11,474 nt of DNA, from positions 1 through 11,474 of the forward strand of contig UQFC01000089.1 of the NCBI GenBank assembly GCA_900540335.1. Direction: 5' to 3'. Source of the stretch: an uncultured Clostridium sp. (lineage in GTDB: Bacteria; Bacillota; Clostridia; Lachnospirales; Lachnospiraceae). Below the pieces are notes generated by a model. It saw only the letters and a list, made by a program, of their open reading frames with translations. It made no database searches and was not told where the DNA came from. Positions 1-6,700 of the stretch are shown piece after piece; positions within the stretch are counted from its first letter, which is position 1; each line of letters begins with the position of its first letter. The position numbers and the translations under genes are program-made.

Positions 1-98
1 TTCGCCTCTTCTTCTAATGCCTTCAGACGGCGTTTTTCATTTCTTGCTTCCCAGCGGCGCTGTCTGGTGGCAAGTCCTTTCTGGGTGGCTTCATCCAT
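1..98 (-). CDS. Start of an unrecognised charged protein (partial, runs off the left edge)
   Basis: The minus strand has an ATG at 98-96 followed by 32 open codons to the window edge, beginning MDEATQKGLATRQRRWEARN and continuing with Arg, Lys and Glu. The visible part is strongly charged, probably helical, with no signal peptide. A purine-rich AAAGGTAG lies about 10 bases upstream and a consensus extended -10 box lies about 140 bases upstream, which supports a real gene start. I do not recognise the family from 32 residues. It follows the large acidic-linker protein on the same strand. A spurious short reading frame remains possible. Confidence 0.5.
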   Translation of the reverse strand, partial: MDEATQKGLATRQRRWEARNEKRRLKALEEEA

Positions 99-237
99 AG
101 AGTATATCTACCTTTCTAAAGTTCATTGGATTTCCCGCATTCCTGTATCAGTGCATCCTTTCGTAAATAACCGGTCCAATGACGGAAGATGCAGATTTGA
201 GTATACAGTTTCAAAACGAAAGCGGTCTGTCTGTTGG

Positions 238-246
238 ATTATAGCA
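238..246 (-). promoter_or_regulatory. Extended -10 promoter candidate for the left-edge gene
   Basis: Read on the minus strand, these bases are TGC-TATAAT, a perfect extended -10 hexamer overlapping or just past the stop codon of the preceding gene. No good -35 hexamer is seen at the usual distance, but extended -10 promoters can work without one. Initiation here would give a leader of about 130 bases before the ATG at 98. The leader (99-230) shows no hairpin or riboswitch that I recognise. Confidence 0.4.
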
Positions 247-249
247 CAT

Positions 250-1944
250 TTACTCCACATTCTCCATCCTTACGTCCGCATACCAGTAGCCAAAACGACC
301 GTCCTGGGCCGGCTGAGTCTTTGCGAGGACAAAATGCGGAAAGCCGAACATAGATGCCATATATTTTTCATTGCTGAAATAATGTCCCGGAACCCCTAAA
401 AGGTAACGTGTCTTTCCTCCGGAATCAGACAGACGGGCCAGAATCAAATGGCGGTAATTATAGTATCCGTGCAGCAGAAAACTGTTATTTCCATACACCC
501 ATATTTCTCTCGGAAGCAGACCGATATCCTGAGGCTTAATAGAAAGGATTTCACAGCCATTGTCATACTCAAAGGCAAGAACTCTTGTATACTTTCGCTG
601 AAGGCGCTCCCACAGATCGCTTCTGTTGTTTTCCTCTGCCTCCTGACGTTCCAGTTCCCGCAGAACTTCCGGATTCTCCAGCTCAGGATATAATGTCTCC
701 TGTTCTTTTTTCATGTTTGCCGTCTGAGACTGAACTTCCTGTCCGGCTGTTCCCGGGCTTATTGAAGCAGGCGGCGCTGTCTGAGACTCATCCGGCTGCA
801 GAAGCAGAGACTGCAGAACTCCCGGCTGCAGGATATTTTTCAGCCGCGACAGCCGGGCCGCTGCTGCATTATTTCTTGTTCTCCCCGGTGACTTGTGAGA
901 CGGCCTGTTTATTGGCGCATCTGAAGAACCGGAAGCGGGCTGAGTCTCCTTCGGGGTGTCAGGATTCTTCTCCTCTTCCTCCCATGGAGCAATTGTTTCC
1001 AGCCGCTCCTCCTCCCGTTTCAATTCCCGTTCAATTTCTGCGGAAACCGGAAGATGCTGCTCCAGTATTTTTTTAATCTGCTGTTCTCCTGCCGGTTCCT
1101 CGTCCTTTTCTGCCTGCAAAACCTCTTCCGCCGGTTCCTCCATCTGTTCTTCGGTTCCTTGTCCGATAGGATCTTCCGGCTTCTCTTCACTCTGAACCAG
1201 GACTTCTTCTCCGACTTCTGTTTCCGGTTCTTTCTGCATCCGGTCTGTTGTCTCATTCCCGCTCCAAATCTCAGAAGCCTCTTCCGTCATAGCTTCCGGT
1301 TCTTCCTGATTTTTCAGATTCTGAATCTCATTCGGAGCATCAAAAACTTCTTCGGTTCCCGCCTCCTGTTCTTCCGGCTCCGCCTCTTCTGTTATCTGCA
1401 GCTGCCCTGTTTCCTCTGATTCCTGTTCTGTCTTCAGAACTTCTGCTGACTGAGAGCCGGTTCTTCCGGTTTCCGCCTTCCTCCTCAATGCCGTCATAGT
1501 AAGCGCCCTGCTGATTGCTTCAGCACTGCCGTCCCGTTTTCTCATGTTTTCCGATGTAATATCTGCCAGCTGAACCTCTGCTGTCTGTGCTACAGCATCC
1601 TCCCAGACTGTTGTATAGCTTCTCCAGGTACTGGTCACATCATGGATAGTCAGCCCGTAAAACTGCTCTGCCGCAATCCCGCTCCCCTCCACATTTTCCG
1701 CATTGACCTGTGTCCGAAACTCCCCTGCTCCTCCCCGGATAAAAATTCTCCCTAAAAGAATTTCCGCTTCAGGAGCCAGCAGATAAACCCCTGTTTCATT
1801 GCTTCCCACAAAAACCTTTTTCACATTTACCTGTATTCTGCACTGTCCCCCTCGTATTTCAACCTTGGCATATCCAATATTTTTTCCTTTTACGCCGCCT
1901 TCATATGCATAAATGTATGAGATTAATCTCCGATAATCAGACAT
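250..1944 (-). CDS. Lachnospiraceae-type protein with two folded ends and a long acidic linker (DUF6128-like)
   Basis: This 564-residue protein has three parts. Residues 1 to about 125 form a compact, beta-rich region (SDYRRLISYIYAYEGGVKGKN, later VWEDAVAQTAEVQLADI). Residues about 130-340 are a very Glu/Gln-rich, low-complexity linker, followed by a basic Ser/Asn-rich stretch (RPSHKSPGRTRNNAAAARLS, about 350-370). Residues about 440-564 form a second compact domain with many aromatics (EIWVYGNNSFLLHGYYNYRH, then LLGVPGHYFSNEKYMASMFG). The ending resembles the uncharacterised DUF6128-type proteins of Lachnospiraceae; that name is from memory. No signal peptide, membrane segment or catalytic motif is visible. 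The start is fixed by AAAGGAG seven bases before ATG. It is divergent from nagB. Function unknown; the domain layout suggests a tethering or regulatory protein, which is inference. Confidence 0.8.
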   Translation of the reverse strand: MSDYRRLISYIYAYEGGVKGKNIGYAKVEIRGGQCRIQVNVKKVFVGSNETGVYLLAPEAEILLGRIFIRGGAGEFRTQVNAENVEGSGIAAEQFYGLTIHDVTSTWRSYTTVWEDAVAQTAEVQLADITSENMRKRDGSAEAISRALTMTALRRKAETGRTGSQSAEVLKTEQESEETGQLQITEEAEPEEQEAGTEEVFDAPNEIQNLKNQEEPEAMTEEASEIWSGNETTDRMQKEPETEVGEEVLVQSEEKPEDPIGQGTEEQMEEPAEEVLQAEKDEEPAGEQQIKKILEQHLPVSAEIERELKREEERLETIAPWEEEEKNPDTPKETQPASGSSDAPINRPSHKSPGRTRNNAAAARLSRLKNILQPGVLQSLLLQPDESQTAPPASISPGTAGQEVQSQTANMKKEQETLYPELENPEVLRELERQEAEENNRSDLWERLQRKYTRVLAFEYDNGCEILSIKPQDIGLLPREIWVYGNNSFLLHGYYNYRHLILARLSDSGGKTRYLLGVPGHYFSNEKYMASMFGFPHFVLAKTQPAQDGRFGYWYADVRMENVE

Positions 1945-1982
1945 GCTATCACTCCTTTGATAAACATTTTATGAAATAACCA

Positions 1983-2011
1983 TTGCAACTATGACCTAAA
2001 AATGCTATCCT
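1983..2011 (+). promoter_or_regulatory. Sigma-A type promoter candidate for nagB
   Basis: TTGCAA at 1983-1988 and TATCCT at 2006-2011 are separated by exactly 17 bases, and a TG one base before the -10 makes it an extended -10. Transcription would start near 2018 and give a leader of about 40 bases. The same 116-base gap must also hold the promoter of the divergent minus-strand gene, for which I see no convincing pair of boxes. Confidence 0.45.
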
Positions 2012-2060
2012 ATGATTAGATTTTAACAAAAACTTTTTTTATTTTTCAGGGGGTATTACC

Positions 2061-2792
2061 ATGCAAATCATCAAAGCAAAGGATTACAACGAATTAAGCC
2101 GCAGAGCTGCCCATGTTATTGCTGCACAGGTTATTTTAAAACCCGACTGCGTACTGGGACTGGCTACCGGTTCTTCACCTATCGGTACCTACAAGGAGTT
2201 AATCGAGTGGTACAATAAGGGCGATTTAGATTTTTCCGGTGTTTCTACTGTAAACCTGGATGAATACAAGGGTCTGACCAGAGACAATGATCAGAGCTAC
2301 TACTATTTCATGTACAATAATCTGTTCAAGCATGTAAATATCGACCTGGCCCGCACCAATATTCCTGATGGAACTGAGCCGGACAGCGATAAAGAGTGCG
2401 CTCGCTACAATAAGGTCATCAAAGAGATCGGCGGCGTAGATCTTCAGCTTCTGGGCCTTGGCCACAATGGACATATCGGATTTAACGAGCCGGATGACAC
2501 CTTCGCTACTCTGACTCACTGTGTAGATCTGCAGCCCAGCACCATTGAAGCAAACAAGCGTTTCTTCGCCAGCATCGATGATGTTCCGAAGCAGGCTTAT
2601 ACCATGGGCATCCAGACCATTATGCAGGCAAAGAAGGTTCTGATGGTTGTCAGCGGCGCTGACAAGGCTGATATTCTGAAACAGGTTATCAGCGGACCGG
2701 TTACTCCTCATGTTCCGGCTTCTATTCTTCAGATGCATCCGGATGTAACAATCGTTGCAGATGAGGCCGCTCTTTCCAAGTGCGATCTGTAA
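2061..2792 (+). CDS. nagB: Glucosamine-6-phosphate deaminase
   Basis: NagB converts glucosamine 6-phosphate to fructose 6-phosphate and ammonia in the cytoplasm, feeding amino-sugar carbon into glycolysis. The 243 residues match the short Firmicutes form. Visible family motifs are the phosphate-binding LGLATGSSPIGTYKEL (residues 32-47), TVNLDEYKGL with the general-base Asp67, and the catalytic GLGHNGHIGFNEP with His138 and Glu143. Asn136 replaces the Asp of the E. coli enzyme; from memory, Asn is also usual in the Bacillus-type short form. The ATG is preceded by a GGGGG Shine-Dalgarno sequence at a good distance. The gene is monocistronic: its own promoter lies upstream and a strong hairpin terminator follows 25 bases after the stop. 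No nagA neighbour and no recognised operator are visible. Confidence 0.97.
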   Translation: MQIIKAKDYNELSRRAAHVIAAQVILKPDCVLGLATGSSPIGTYKELIEWYNKGDLDFSGVSTVNLDEYKGLTRDNDQSYYYFMYNNLFKHVNIDLARTNIPDGTEPDSDKECARYNKVIKEIGGVDLQLLGLGHNGHIGFNEPDDTFATLTHCVDLQPSTIEANKRFFASIDDVPKQAYTMGIQTIMQAKKVLMVVSGADKADILKQVISGPVTPHVPASILQMHPDVTIVADEAALSKCDL

Positions 2793-2817
2793 TCCAGGAC
2801 ATAATTTCCTATGAAAC

Positions 2818-2875
2818 AAAACAGAGTCTCGCAGCTGCAGACATATCATCTGCAAAAGCGAGACTCTGTTTTTGT
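2818..2875. terminator. Bidirectional intrinsic terminator between nagB and the convergent gene
   Basis: A perfect 15-base inverted repeat, AAAACAGAGTCTCGC at 2818-2832 and its complement at 2858-2872, is followed by T residues on the plus strand and by TTTTGTTT on the minus strand. A smaller TGCAG/CTGCA stem sits inside the loop. It can end nagB transcripts from the left and phosphoribosyltransferase-like transcripts from the right. Confidence 0.9.
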
Positions 2876-2927
2876 GTATGAAATTCTTCTTTTGCCGCGT
2901 GACAATACCCGCGACCACTTTTACTCC

Positions 2928-3560
2928 CTACAATTTCGAATATCCATAGCTGTTTACCAGCGCATCCAGCTTCTGTCCCTTTTGACAGAATGGACACTCG
3001 CGAAAATCAAATGCCTGATAATCCGGAAGTTCCCGTTTGGTGTAGACACTGTGAATCGGAATCCCGTCCACCTGATCCACAGCTGTAAAAATGGCAGAAA
3101 TCCCCTGCAATATACCGCCGTAATACTGAATACATTCCATTCCCTTTGCAATGGTTTTTCCTGTAGTCACCACTGCAAGAAGAAGAAGGATATTCTTTCC
3201 CTTAATCATCGGCTGCAGATTATCCCGAAAGATCATCTGACTGTTACTGTTAAATTCCGGACTGACCACATAAATTGTCTGGTGGGCATTTCGGGACATC
3301 ACTCCTGCCTGGGTCAGCTCATCTGCCAGATAAGCGCCTACCACCTGCATTCCCTCCAGACAAACAATCGTATCTACTACTGTGTTGTACACATAAGCTC
3401 CAACCAAAGCTCTGGCCGTTTCCCGGGCTTCACTCTGCCTTGATTTAAGCGTAGTGCTGTCAAGGTAATAATTAACGTGGGCGTGATTTGTTGCAAAATG
3501 TCCAGGCGTAACCTTAAGCGGTACCTGGCTGGTTGACAGTTTAAATGTTCTGTTATCCAT
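2928..3560 (-). CDS. Orotate phosphoribosyltransferase-like protein with altered PRPP loop
   Basis: This 210-residue protein has the layout of a type I phosphoribosyltransferase: an N-terminal hood (1-60), a beta-alpha core (VCLEGMQVVGAYLADEL, 67-83), and a PRPP-loop-like segment ILLLLAVVTTGKTIAKG (124-140). Such enzymes usually transfer ribose phosphate from PRPP to a base. The normal acidic pair before VVTTG is replaced by Leu128-Ala129, so catalysis is doubtful and a binding or regulatory role is possible. A CPFC pair at 189-192 near the C-terminus could bind metal. The start is taken at 3560 (MDNRTF) because GGAAGGAGGG lies eight bases upstream; an in-frame ATG 13 codons earlier has no comparable site. 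It has its own promoter, so it need not depend on rsmA transcription. Confidence 0.8.
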   Translation of the reverse strand: MDNRTFKLSTSQVPLKVTPGHFATNHAHVNYYLDSTTLKSRQSEARETARALVGAYVYNTVVDTIVCLEGMQVVGAYLADELTQAGVMSRNAHQTIYVVSPEFNSNSQMIFRDNLQPMIKGKNILLLLAVVTTGKTIAKGMECIQYYGGILQGISAIFTAVDQVDGIPIHSVYTKRELPDYQAFDFRECPFCQKGQKLDALVNSYGYSKL

Positions 3561-3628
3561 AAAATGCCCTCCTTCCCCGTTTTCCAGTTCTCTGTGCACC
3601 GGAAACTCTGCCGTTTTCAGTTACTTGT

Positions 3629-3656
3629 ATTATACTATAAAAAGGAGGGCTGGAAA
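3629..3656 (-). promoter_or_regulatory. Promoter candidate for the phosphoribosyltransferase-like gene
   Basis: On the minus strand, TTTCCA (3656-3651) and a perfect TATAAT (3634-3629) are 16 bases apart, in the gap between rsmA and the phosphoribosyltransferase-like gene. The start site would be near 3622, giving a leader of about 60 bases. Confidence 0.6.
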
Positions 3657-3665
3657 ACTCATTTT

Positions 3666-4535
3666 CTAAGCATTTTCCGTAAAATAATTCGCCAGGCGGG
3701 CAAACTGCTCCAGCGTCAGAGCCTCTCCGCGAACCGTTGCCGGAACACCGAGACTTTCAATGGCTCTGGCAATCTGTTCCTTGGAGTAATGCAGCTCTGA
3801 AGAATTGTTCAGACCATTCTGAAGTGTCTTTCTCCGCTGGTTAAAGGAAGCGCGGATCAGACGGAACATCAGTCCGCTGTCCTTTACCTCAACCGGCGGC
3901 TTCTGATGTCTGGTCAGACGAATCACCGCAGATCCTACATTGGGGCGGGGAATAAAACAGTTGGGCGGAACATTCGCCACAATATAAGGCTCTGCATAAT
4001 ATTGAACAGCCAGAGACAATGCTCCGTAATCCTTTGATCCGGGACCGGTCTGCATCCTGTCTGCCACCTCTTTCTGCACCATAACCGTAATATTATCAAT
4101 AGGAACTTCACTCTCAAACAGCCCCATGATAATCGGCGTTGTAATATAATAGGGCAGATTTGCCACAACCTTAATGGGACGGCCGCCATTATATTCCTCC
4201 GCCAGCTTTTTAATATCTACTTTCAGGATATCCTCGTTGATAACCGTAATATTATCATAATCCTTTAAGGTATCTTTCAGAATCGGAATCAGATTCGAGT
4301 CAATCTCCACTGCAACTACCCGGCCGGCTGCCTCAGCCAGACACTGAGTCATTGTACCGATTCCGGGACCGATTTCCAGAACCATATCCTCTTTTGTCAC
4401 TCCTGCCGCCCGGATAATTTTATCCAGTACATGCGTATCAATCAAAAAATTCTGCCCGAATTTTTTTTGAAAGGCAAATTCATACTTTTGAATCACTTCA
4501 ATTGTGTTCTTGGGATTGCCTAATCTGTTTTCCAT
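3666..4535 (-). CDS. rsmA: 16S rRNA dimethyladenosine transferase (A1518/A1519)
   Basis: RsmA (KsgA) dimethylates two adjacent adenines in the 3'-terminal hairpin of 16S rRNA with S-adenosylmethionine, late in 30S assembly. All family motifs are present: KKFGQNFLID (24-33), the SAM-binding VLEIGPGIGTMTQ (52-64), acidic VEID (76-79), NEDIL (100-104), the catalytic NLPYY (126-130), and the later FIPRPNVGSAV and FNQRRKTLQN. At 289 residues it is full length. The ATG at 4535-4533 is preferred over an upstream GTG because AGAGGATGG sits about ten bases before it. It lies downstream of tatD on the same strand, separated by 215 bases without a gene. The usual rnmV neighbour is absent. Confidence 0.97.
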   Translation of the reverse strand: MENRLGNPKNTIEVIQKYEFAFQKKFGQNFLIDTHVLDKIIRAAGVTKEDMVLEIGPGIGTMTQCLAEAAGRVVAVEIDSNLIPILKDTLKDYDNITVINEDILKVDIKKLAEEYNGGRPIKVVANLPYYITTPIIMGLFESEVPIDNITVMVQKEVADRMQTGPGSKDYGALSLAVQYYAEPYIVANVPPNCFIPRPNVGSAVIRLTRHQKPPVEVKDSGLMFRLIRASFNQRRKTLQNGLNNSSELHYSKEQIARAIESLGVPATVRGEALTLEQFARLANYFTENA

Positions 4536-4651
4536 GCAGTTCCATCCTCTCACAAATCTTTCACATTTTTACCATATTCCAGTCACATTTTTCAAGTATA
4601 TTAATTCTTGTCAGCGACATAGATACGCTTTTAACTTTTTTTCATGTACTT

Positions 4652-4682
4652 GCCGGCAGGATCCCCCTCAACCCCTGCCGGC
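4652..4682. repeat. GC-rich hairpin after tatD, possible terminator
   Basis: Perfect 9-base arms enclose a 13-base loop (4661-4673). On the minus strand, the direction of tatD, no T-run follows, so it is a weak case for an intrinsic terminator. On the plus strand a mildly T-rich CTTTCCTCATTTT follows. It may instead protect the 3' end of the tatD mRNA or be a processing site. Confidence 0.45.
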
Positions 4683-4695
4683 CTTTCCTCATTTT

Positions 4696-4710
4696 CCGGG
4701 AATTTCCCGG
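4696..4710. repeat. Short near-palindrome CCGGGAATTTCCCGG
   Basis: Six-base arms CCGGGA/TCCCGG surround ATT, about 40 bases downstream of the tatD stop. It could be a short RNA hairpin or a protein-binding dyad; nothing further can be said from one copy. Confidence 0.35.
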
Positions 4711-4750
4711 CAGATTTCTTTTTATCGATTTTCCTGTACTTTTCCCGGAT

Positions 4751-5515
4751 TTACAGCCGATACAGATTTCTTGCATTCTGATTGGTGATCTTTATCACCT
4801 CTTCCGGTGAGATGCCCTTTATCTGGCTGATCGCCTCTGCCACATAGGGAAGGTTCAAAGAGGAATTGCGTTTTCCCCGATTAGGAACAGGGGAAAGATA
4901 GGGGCAGTCTGTCTCCAGCACAATCCGATCAAGAGGCATATAGTCCACAACCTCTTTCAGCTTTCTTCCGTTATTGAAAGTCACAACTCCTCCGATTCCA
5001 AGGTAAAATCCCATATTCAGATATTCTCTGGCCATCTCTGTTCCGTAAGAAAAGCAGTGAATCACTCCGCCGATCTCCCCCGCTTTCTCTGCCTTCATAA
5101 TGTCCAGAGTATCCCGGGCCGCGTCTCTGCTGTGAATAATTACAGGAAGTTTTACCTCTCTGGCCAGCTGAAGCTGACGCACAAACCAGTGCTTCTGAAT
5201 CTCCGGATCCGGCTCTTTCCAGTAATAATCCAGTCCGATTTCACCAATAGCCACGACCTTTTTTTCACCTGAAACATGCTTCAGCCAGTCCATCAAATAG
5301 TCATTTAATTCCTCGGTTTCACTGGGATGAACACCTACAGCGCCATATACAAACGGATATTTTTTCATCAGCTCCAGAGTATTTTTTGTTGTCTGAATGC
5401 TGGCTCCCACATTGACTACTGCTTCAATTCCATGAGTACTCAGGCTGTTTAAAAGTTCATCCCGATCCTCCTGAAATGCCTCGTCATCATAATGAGCATG
5501 GGTATCAAAAATCAT
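4751..5515 (-). CDS. tatD: TatD-family metal-dependent hydrolase / deoxyribonuclease
   Basis: TatD proteins are cytoplasmic TIM-barrel metallohydrolases with 3'-5' exonuclease activity on DNA and RNA. The 254 residues carry the full metal-site set: DTHAHYD with His6 and His8, GEIGLDYY with Glu92, IIHSRDA with His128, HCFS with His153 and ETDCPYLSPVPNRGKRN with Asp203. The start is set at 5515 because AGAAGGAAGG precedes that ATG at a good distance and the protein then begins directly with the MIFDTHAHYD core. An upstream in-frame ATG would add 21 residues and overlap the end of the TraX-like gene. The order metG...tatD...rsmA matches the conserved Firmicutes neighbourhood. Confidence 0.95.
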   Translation of the reverse strand: MIFDTHAHYDDEAFQEDRDELLNSLSTHGIEAVVNVGASIQTTKNTLELMKKYPFVYGAVGVHPSETEELNDYLMDWLKHVSGEKKVVAIGEIGLDYYWKEPDPEIQKHWFVRQLQLAREVKLPVIIHSRDAARDTLDIMKAEKAGEIGGVIHCFSYGTEMAREYLNMGFYLGIGGVVTFNNGRKLKEVVDYMPLDRIVLETDCPYLSPVPNRGKRNSSLNLPYVAEAISQIKGISPEEVIKITNQNARNLYRL

Positions 5516-5564
5516 ATTATGACCTTCCTTCTGAATTGTTTTCGAAAATTTCTCCCCATATTTC

Positions 5565-6341
5565 TTACAAAAATGCATATATCAGCGCAAGCACAGCCAT
5601 ATGCACCGGATAAATGAAATAACCTGCATATTTGCCTTTCCATTTTCCCCGCGTGCCATTATAAAGAAAAATGAAGACAAAAGACAGGGCAAATGCCGGT
5701 AAATATTCCAGACTCTGTTCGATAACTGCCATCCAAAAAAATCCCATTATGCACATTTGCTTCCTGTCCCACCGGAACCAGTAGAAAATCGCAATCAGCA
5801 TAATTCCTGTATAATCATAATCGCATCGTACTATCCAGGCGGCCGCGCAAAAAAAGAAAATTACAAATAATTGAGCCATAAGCTCCAGCTGAAAAACACC
5901 CGAACTGTAATTTCGCCCTTGATCCAGGATATTCTTTTTTCGAATATCAAGTCTCTCCAGCACTTCCATCATCAGCAACCCCAAAAACAGTGTTATCATC
6001 ACATTCTGGGAACTCCAATCAACAAAAAGCCTGGTTCCGCTGGTAAGCAGATCAAATGGAATCTCTGAAATCAGGGAAAATATTCCCAGGCGTATCGCGT
6101 ATCGCCGCCTGCTCTTTGTATGTAAAAAGCCTTCCATCAGCAAAAAACAAAAAACAGGAAAGGCCATCCGGCCAATCGCCCGCAGTACACGATACAGCAG
6201 AAAAAGGGCAGGCACTTCTTCCCCTGCCTGCAATGCAGGCGTTAGCATTCCCACTCCGATAAACAGATATGCCATATGATCCACAAGCATACTGACAACG
6301 GCAATCAGCTTTAACTGATTGCCGTTAAATCCTATCCGCAT
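5565..6341 (-). CDS. TraX-family integral membrane protein (putative acyltransferase-like)
   Basis: This 258-residue, very hydrophobic protein has roughly seven or eight membrane spans. It opens with FNGNQLKLIAVVSMLVDHMA and later shows GRMAFPVFCFLLMEGFLHTKSRRRYA and LISEIPFDLL, typical of the TraX family. The name comes from F-plasmid pilin acetylation, but chromosomal Firmicutes members have no established role; many resemble membrane acyltransferases. The ATG lies 16 bases after the metG stop, with only a weak AGGGA upstream, so it is probably translated from the metG message. It ends 49 bases before the tatD start, so metG, this gene and tatD look like one transcription unit. Nothing conjugative lies nearby. 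Confidence 0.85.
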   Translation of the reverse strand: MRIGFNGNQLKLIAVVSMLVDHMAYLFIGVGMLTPALQAGEEVPALFLLYRVLRAIGRMAFPVFCFLLMEGFLHTKSRRRYAIRLGIFSLISEIPFDLLTSGTRLFVDWSSQNVMITLFLGLLMMEVLERLDIRKKNILDQGRNYSSGVFQLELMAQLFVIFFFCAAAWIVRCDYDYTGIMLIAIFYWFRWDRKQMCIMGFFWMAVIEQSLEYLPAFALSFVFIFLYNGTRGKWKGKYAGYFIYPVHMAVLALIYAFL

Positions 6342-6357
6342 TTTGTCTGCGTCCCTA

Positions 6358-6672
6358 TTAACAAATCTCTGCGCCTGCCGGCATCTTCTTTTCCGGAACC
6401 ATCAAAGAAAGATTGCCCTCTGCATCTTCCGCGCACAGAATCATACCTTCAGACATTACTCCGGCCAGCTTTGCAGGCTTTAAATTTACCAGAACCATCA
6501 CCTTTTTGCCCACCATCTCTTCAGGAGAATAGTGCGCCTTGATTCCGCTGACAATCTGCTTTACCTGGCTTCCGATCTTCACCTGAGAGCACAGCAGCTT
6601 TTTGGACTTGGGCACTGCCTCACAGGAAATAATCTCGCCAACCTGGAACTGCATTTTTTCAAAATCATCAAA
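6358..6672 (-). CDS. metG: Methionyl-tRNA synthetase, C-terminal tRNA-binding domain only (cut at the chimeric joint)
   Basis: The last ~105 codons encode the EMAPII-like OB-fold that bacterial MetRS uses for dimerisation and tRNA binding: FDDFEKMQFQVGEIISCEAV, then SKKLLCSQVKIGSQVKQIVSGIKAHYSPEE, LVNLKPAKLAGVMSEGMIL and the end MPAGAEIC. A free-standing domain would begin with its own Met near FDDF; none is present. MetRS is normally about 640-680 residues, so the catalytic and anticodon domains are missing. Upstream of residue ~119 of the continuous frame, the protein is archaeal HcgD. The following TraX-like, tatD and rsmA genes match a bacterial metG neighbourhood, so this piece belongs to the left-hand genome. 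Confidence 0.9.
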   Translation of the reverse strand, partial: FDDFEKMQFQVGEIISCEAVPKSKKLLCSQVKIGSQVKQIVSGIKAHYSPEEMVGKKVMVLVNLKPAKLAGVMSEGMILCAEDAEGNLSLMVPEKKMPAGAEIC

Positions 6673-6700
6673 TGTCTTGTCTGTTTTGCAGATTCTTCCA
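6660..6700. other. Joint 1: bacterial metG to archaeal hcgD
   Basis: Within one open reading frame (7026-6358), HcgD sequence ending ...FDKTTNIGRIC changes to MetRS sequence starting FDDFEKMQFQVG. The exact crossover cannot be fixed, since the KTDKT codons between could belong to either parent. Base composition and codon choice change here from GC-balanced to AT-rich. No repeat, integrase site or transposon end is visible. Confidence 0.88.

Larger units (their letters stand above)
4536..4750. other. Gap between tatD and rsmA with GC-rich inverted repeats
   Basis: This 215-base stretch has no credible gene; short plus-strand reading frames crossing it lack ribosome binding sites and recognisable content. 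It holds two inverted repeats: a perfect 9-base arm pair GCCGGCAGG/CCTGCCGGC (4652-4660 and 4674-4682) and a near-palindrome CCGGGAATTTCCCGG (4696-4710). The rsmA-proximal half is AT-rich and could hold an rsmA promoter, though I see no convincing hexamer pair. Confidence 0.6.

Noticed and set aside
448..1419. Several long plus-strand reading frames opposite the acidic-linker gene
   Set aside because: They are by-products of the Glu-rich codon bias on the minus strand: Phe/Leu/Ser/Pro-rich translations, no ribosome binding sites, no family resemblance.
2226..2918. Minus-strand reading frame of 230 codons opposite nagB
   Set aside because: It overlaps the complete nagB gene and the terminator, and its translation has no recognisable motif.
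2811..3443. Plus-strand reading frame of 210 codons opposite the phosphoribosyltransferase-like gene
   Set aside because: It starts inside the terminator hairpin and covers a gene with a much better start and family match.
4502..4810. Plus-strand frames across the tatD-rsmA gap that might hide a small gene such as rnmV
   Set aside because: Phe/Pro/Ile-rich composition, no Shine-Dalgarno, no TOPRIM motif of M5; they overlap both neighbours on the opposite strand.
5565..6341. A conjugative element, because of the TraX name
   Set aside because: Chromosomal TraX-family proteins are common in Firmicutes; no relaxase, coupling protein, integrase or other transfer gene is nearby.
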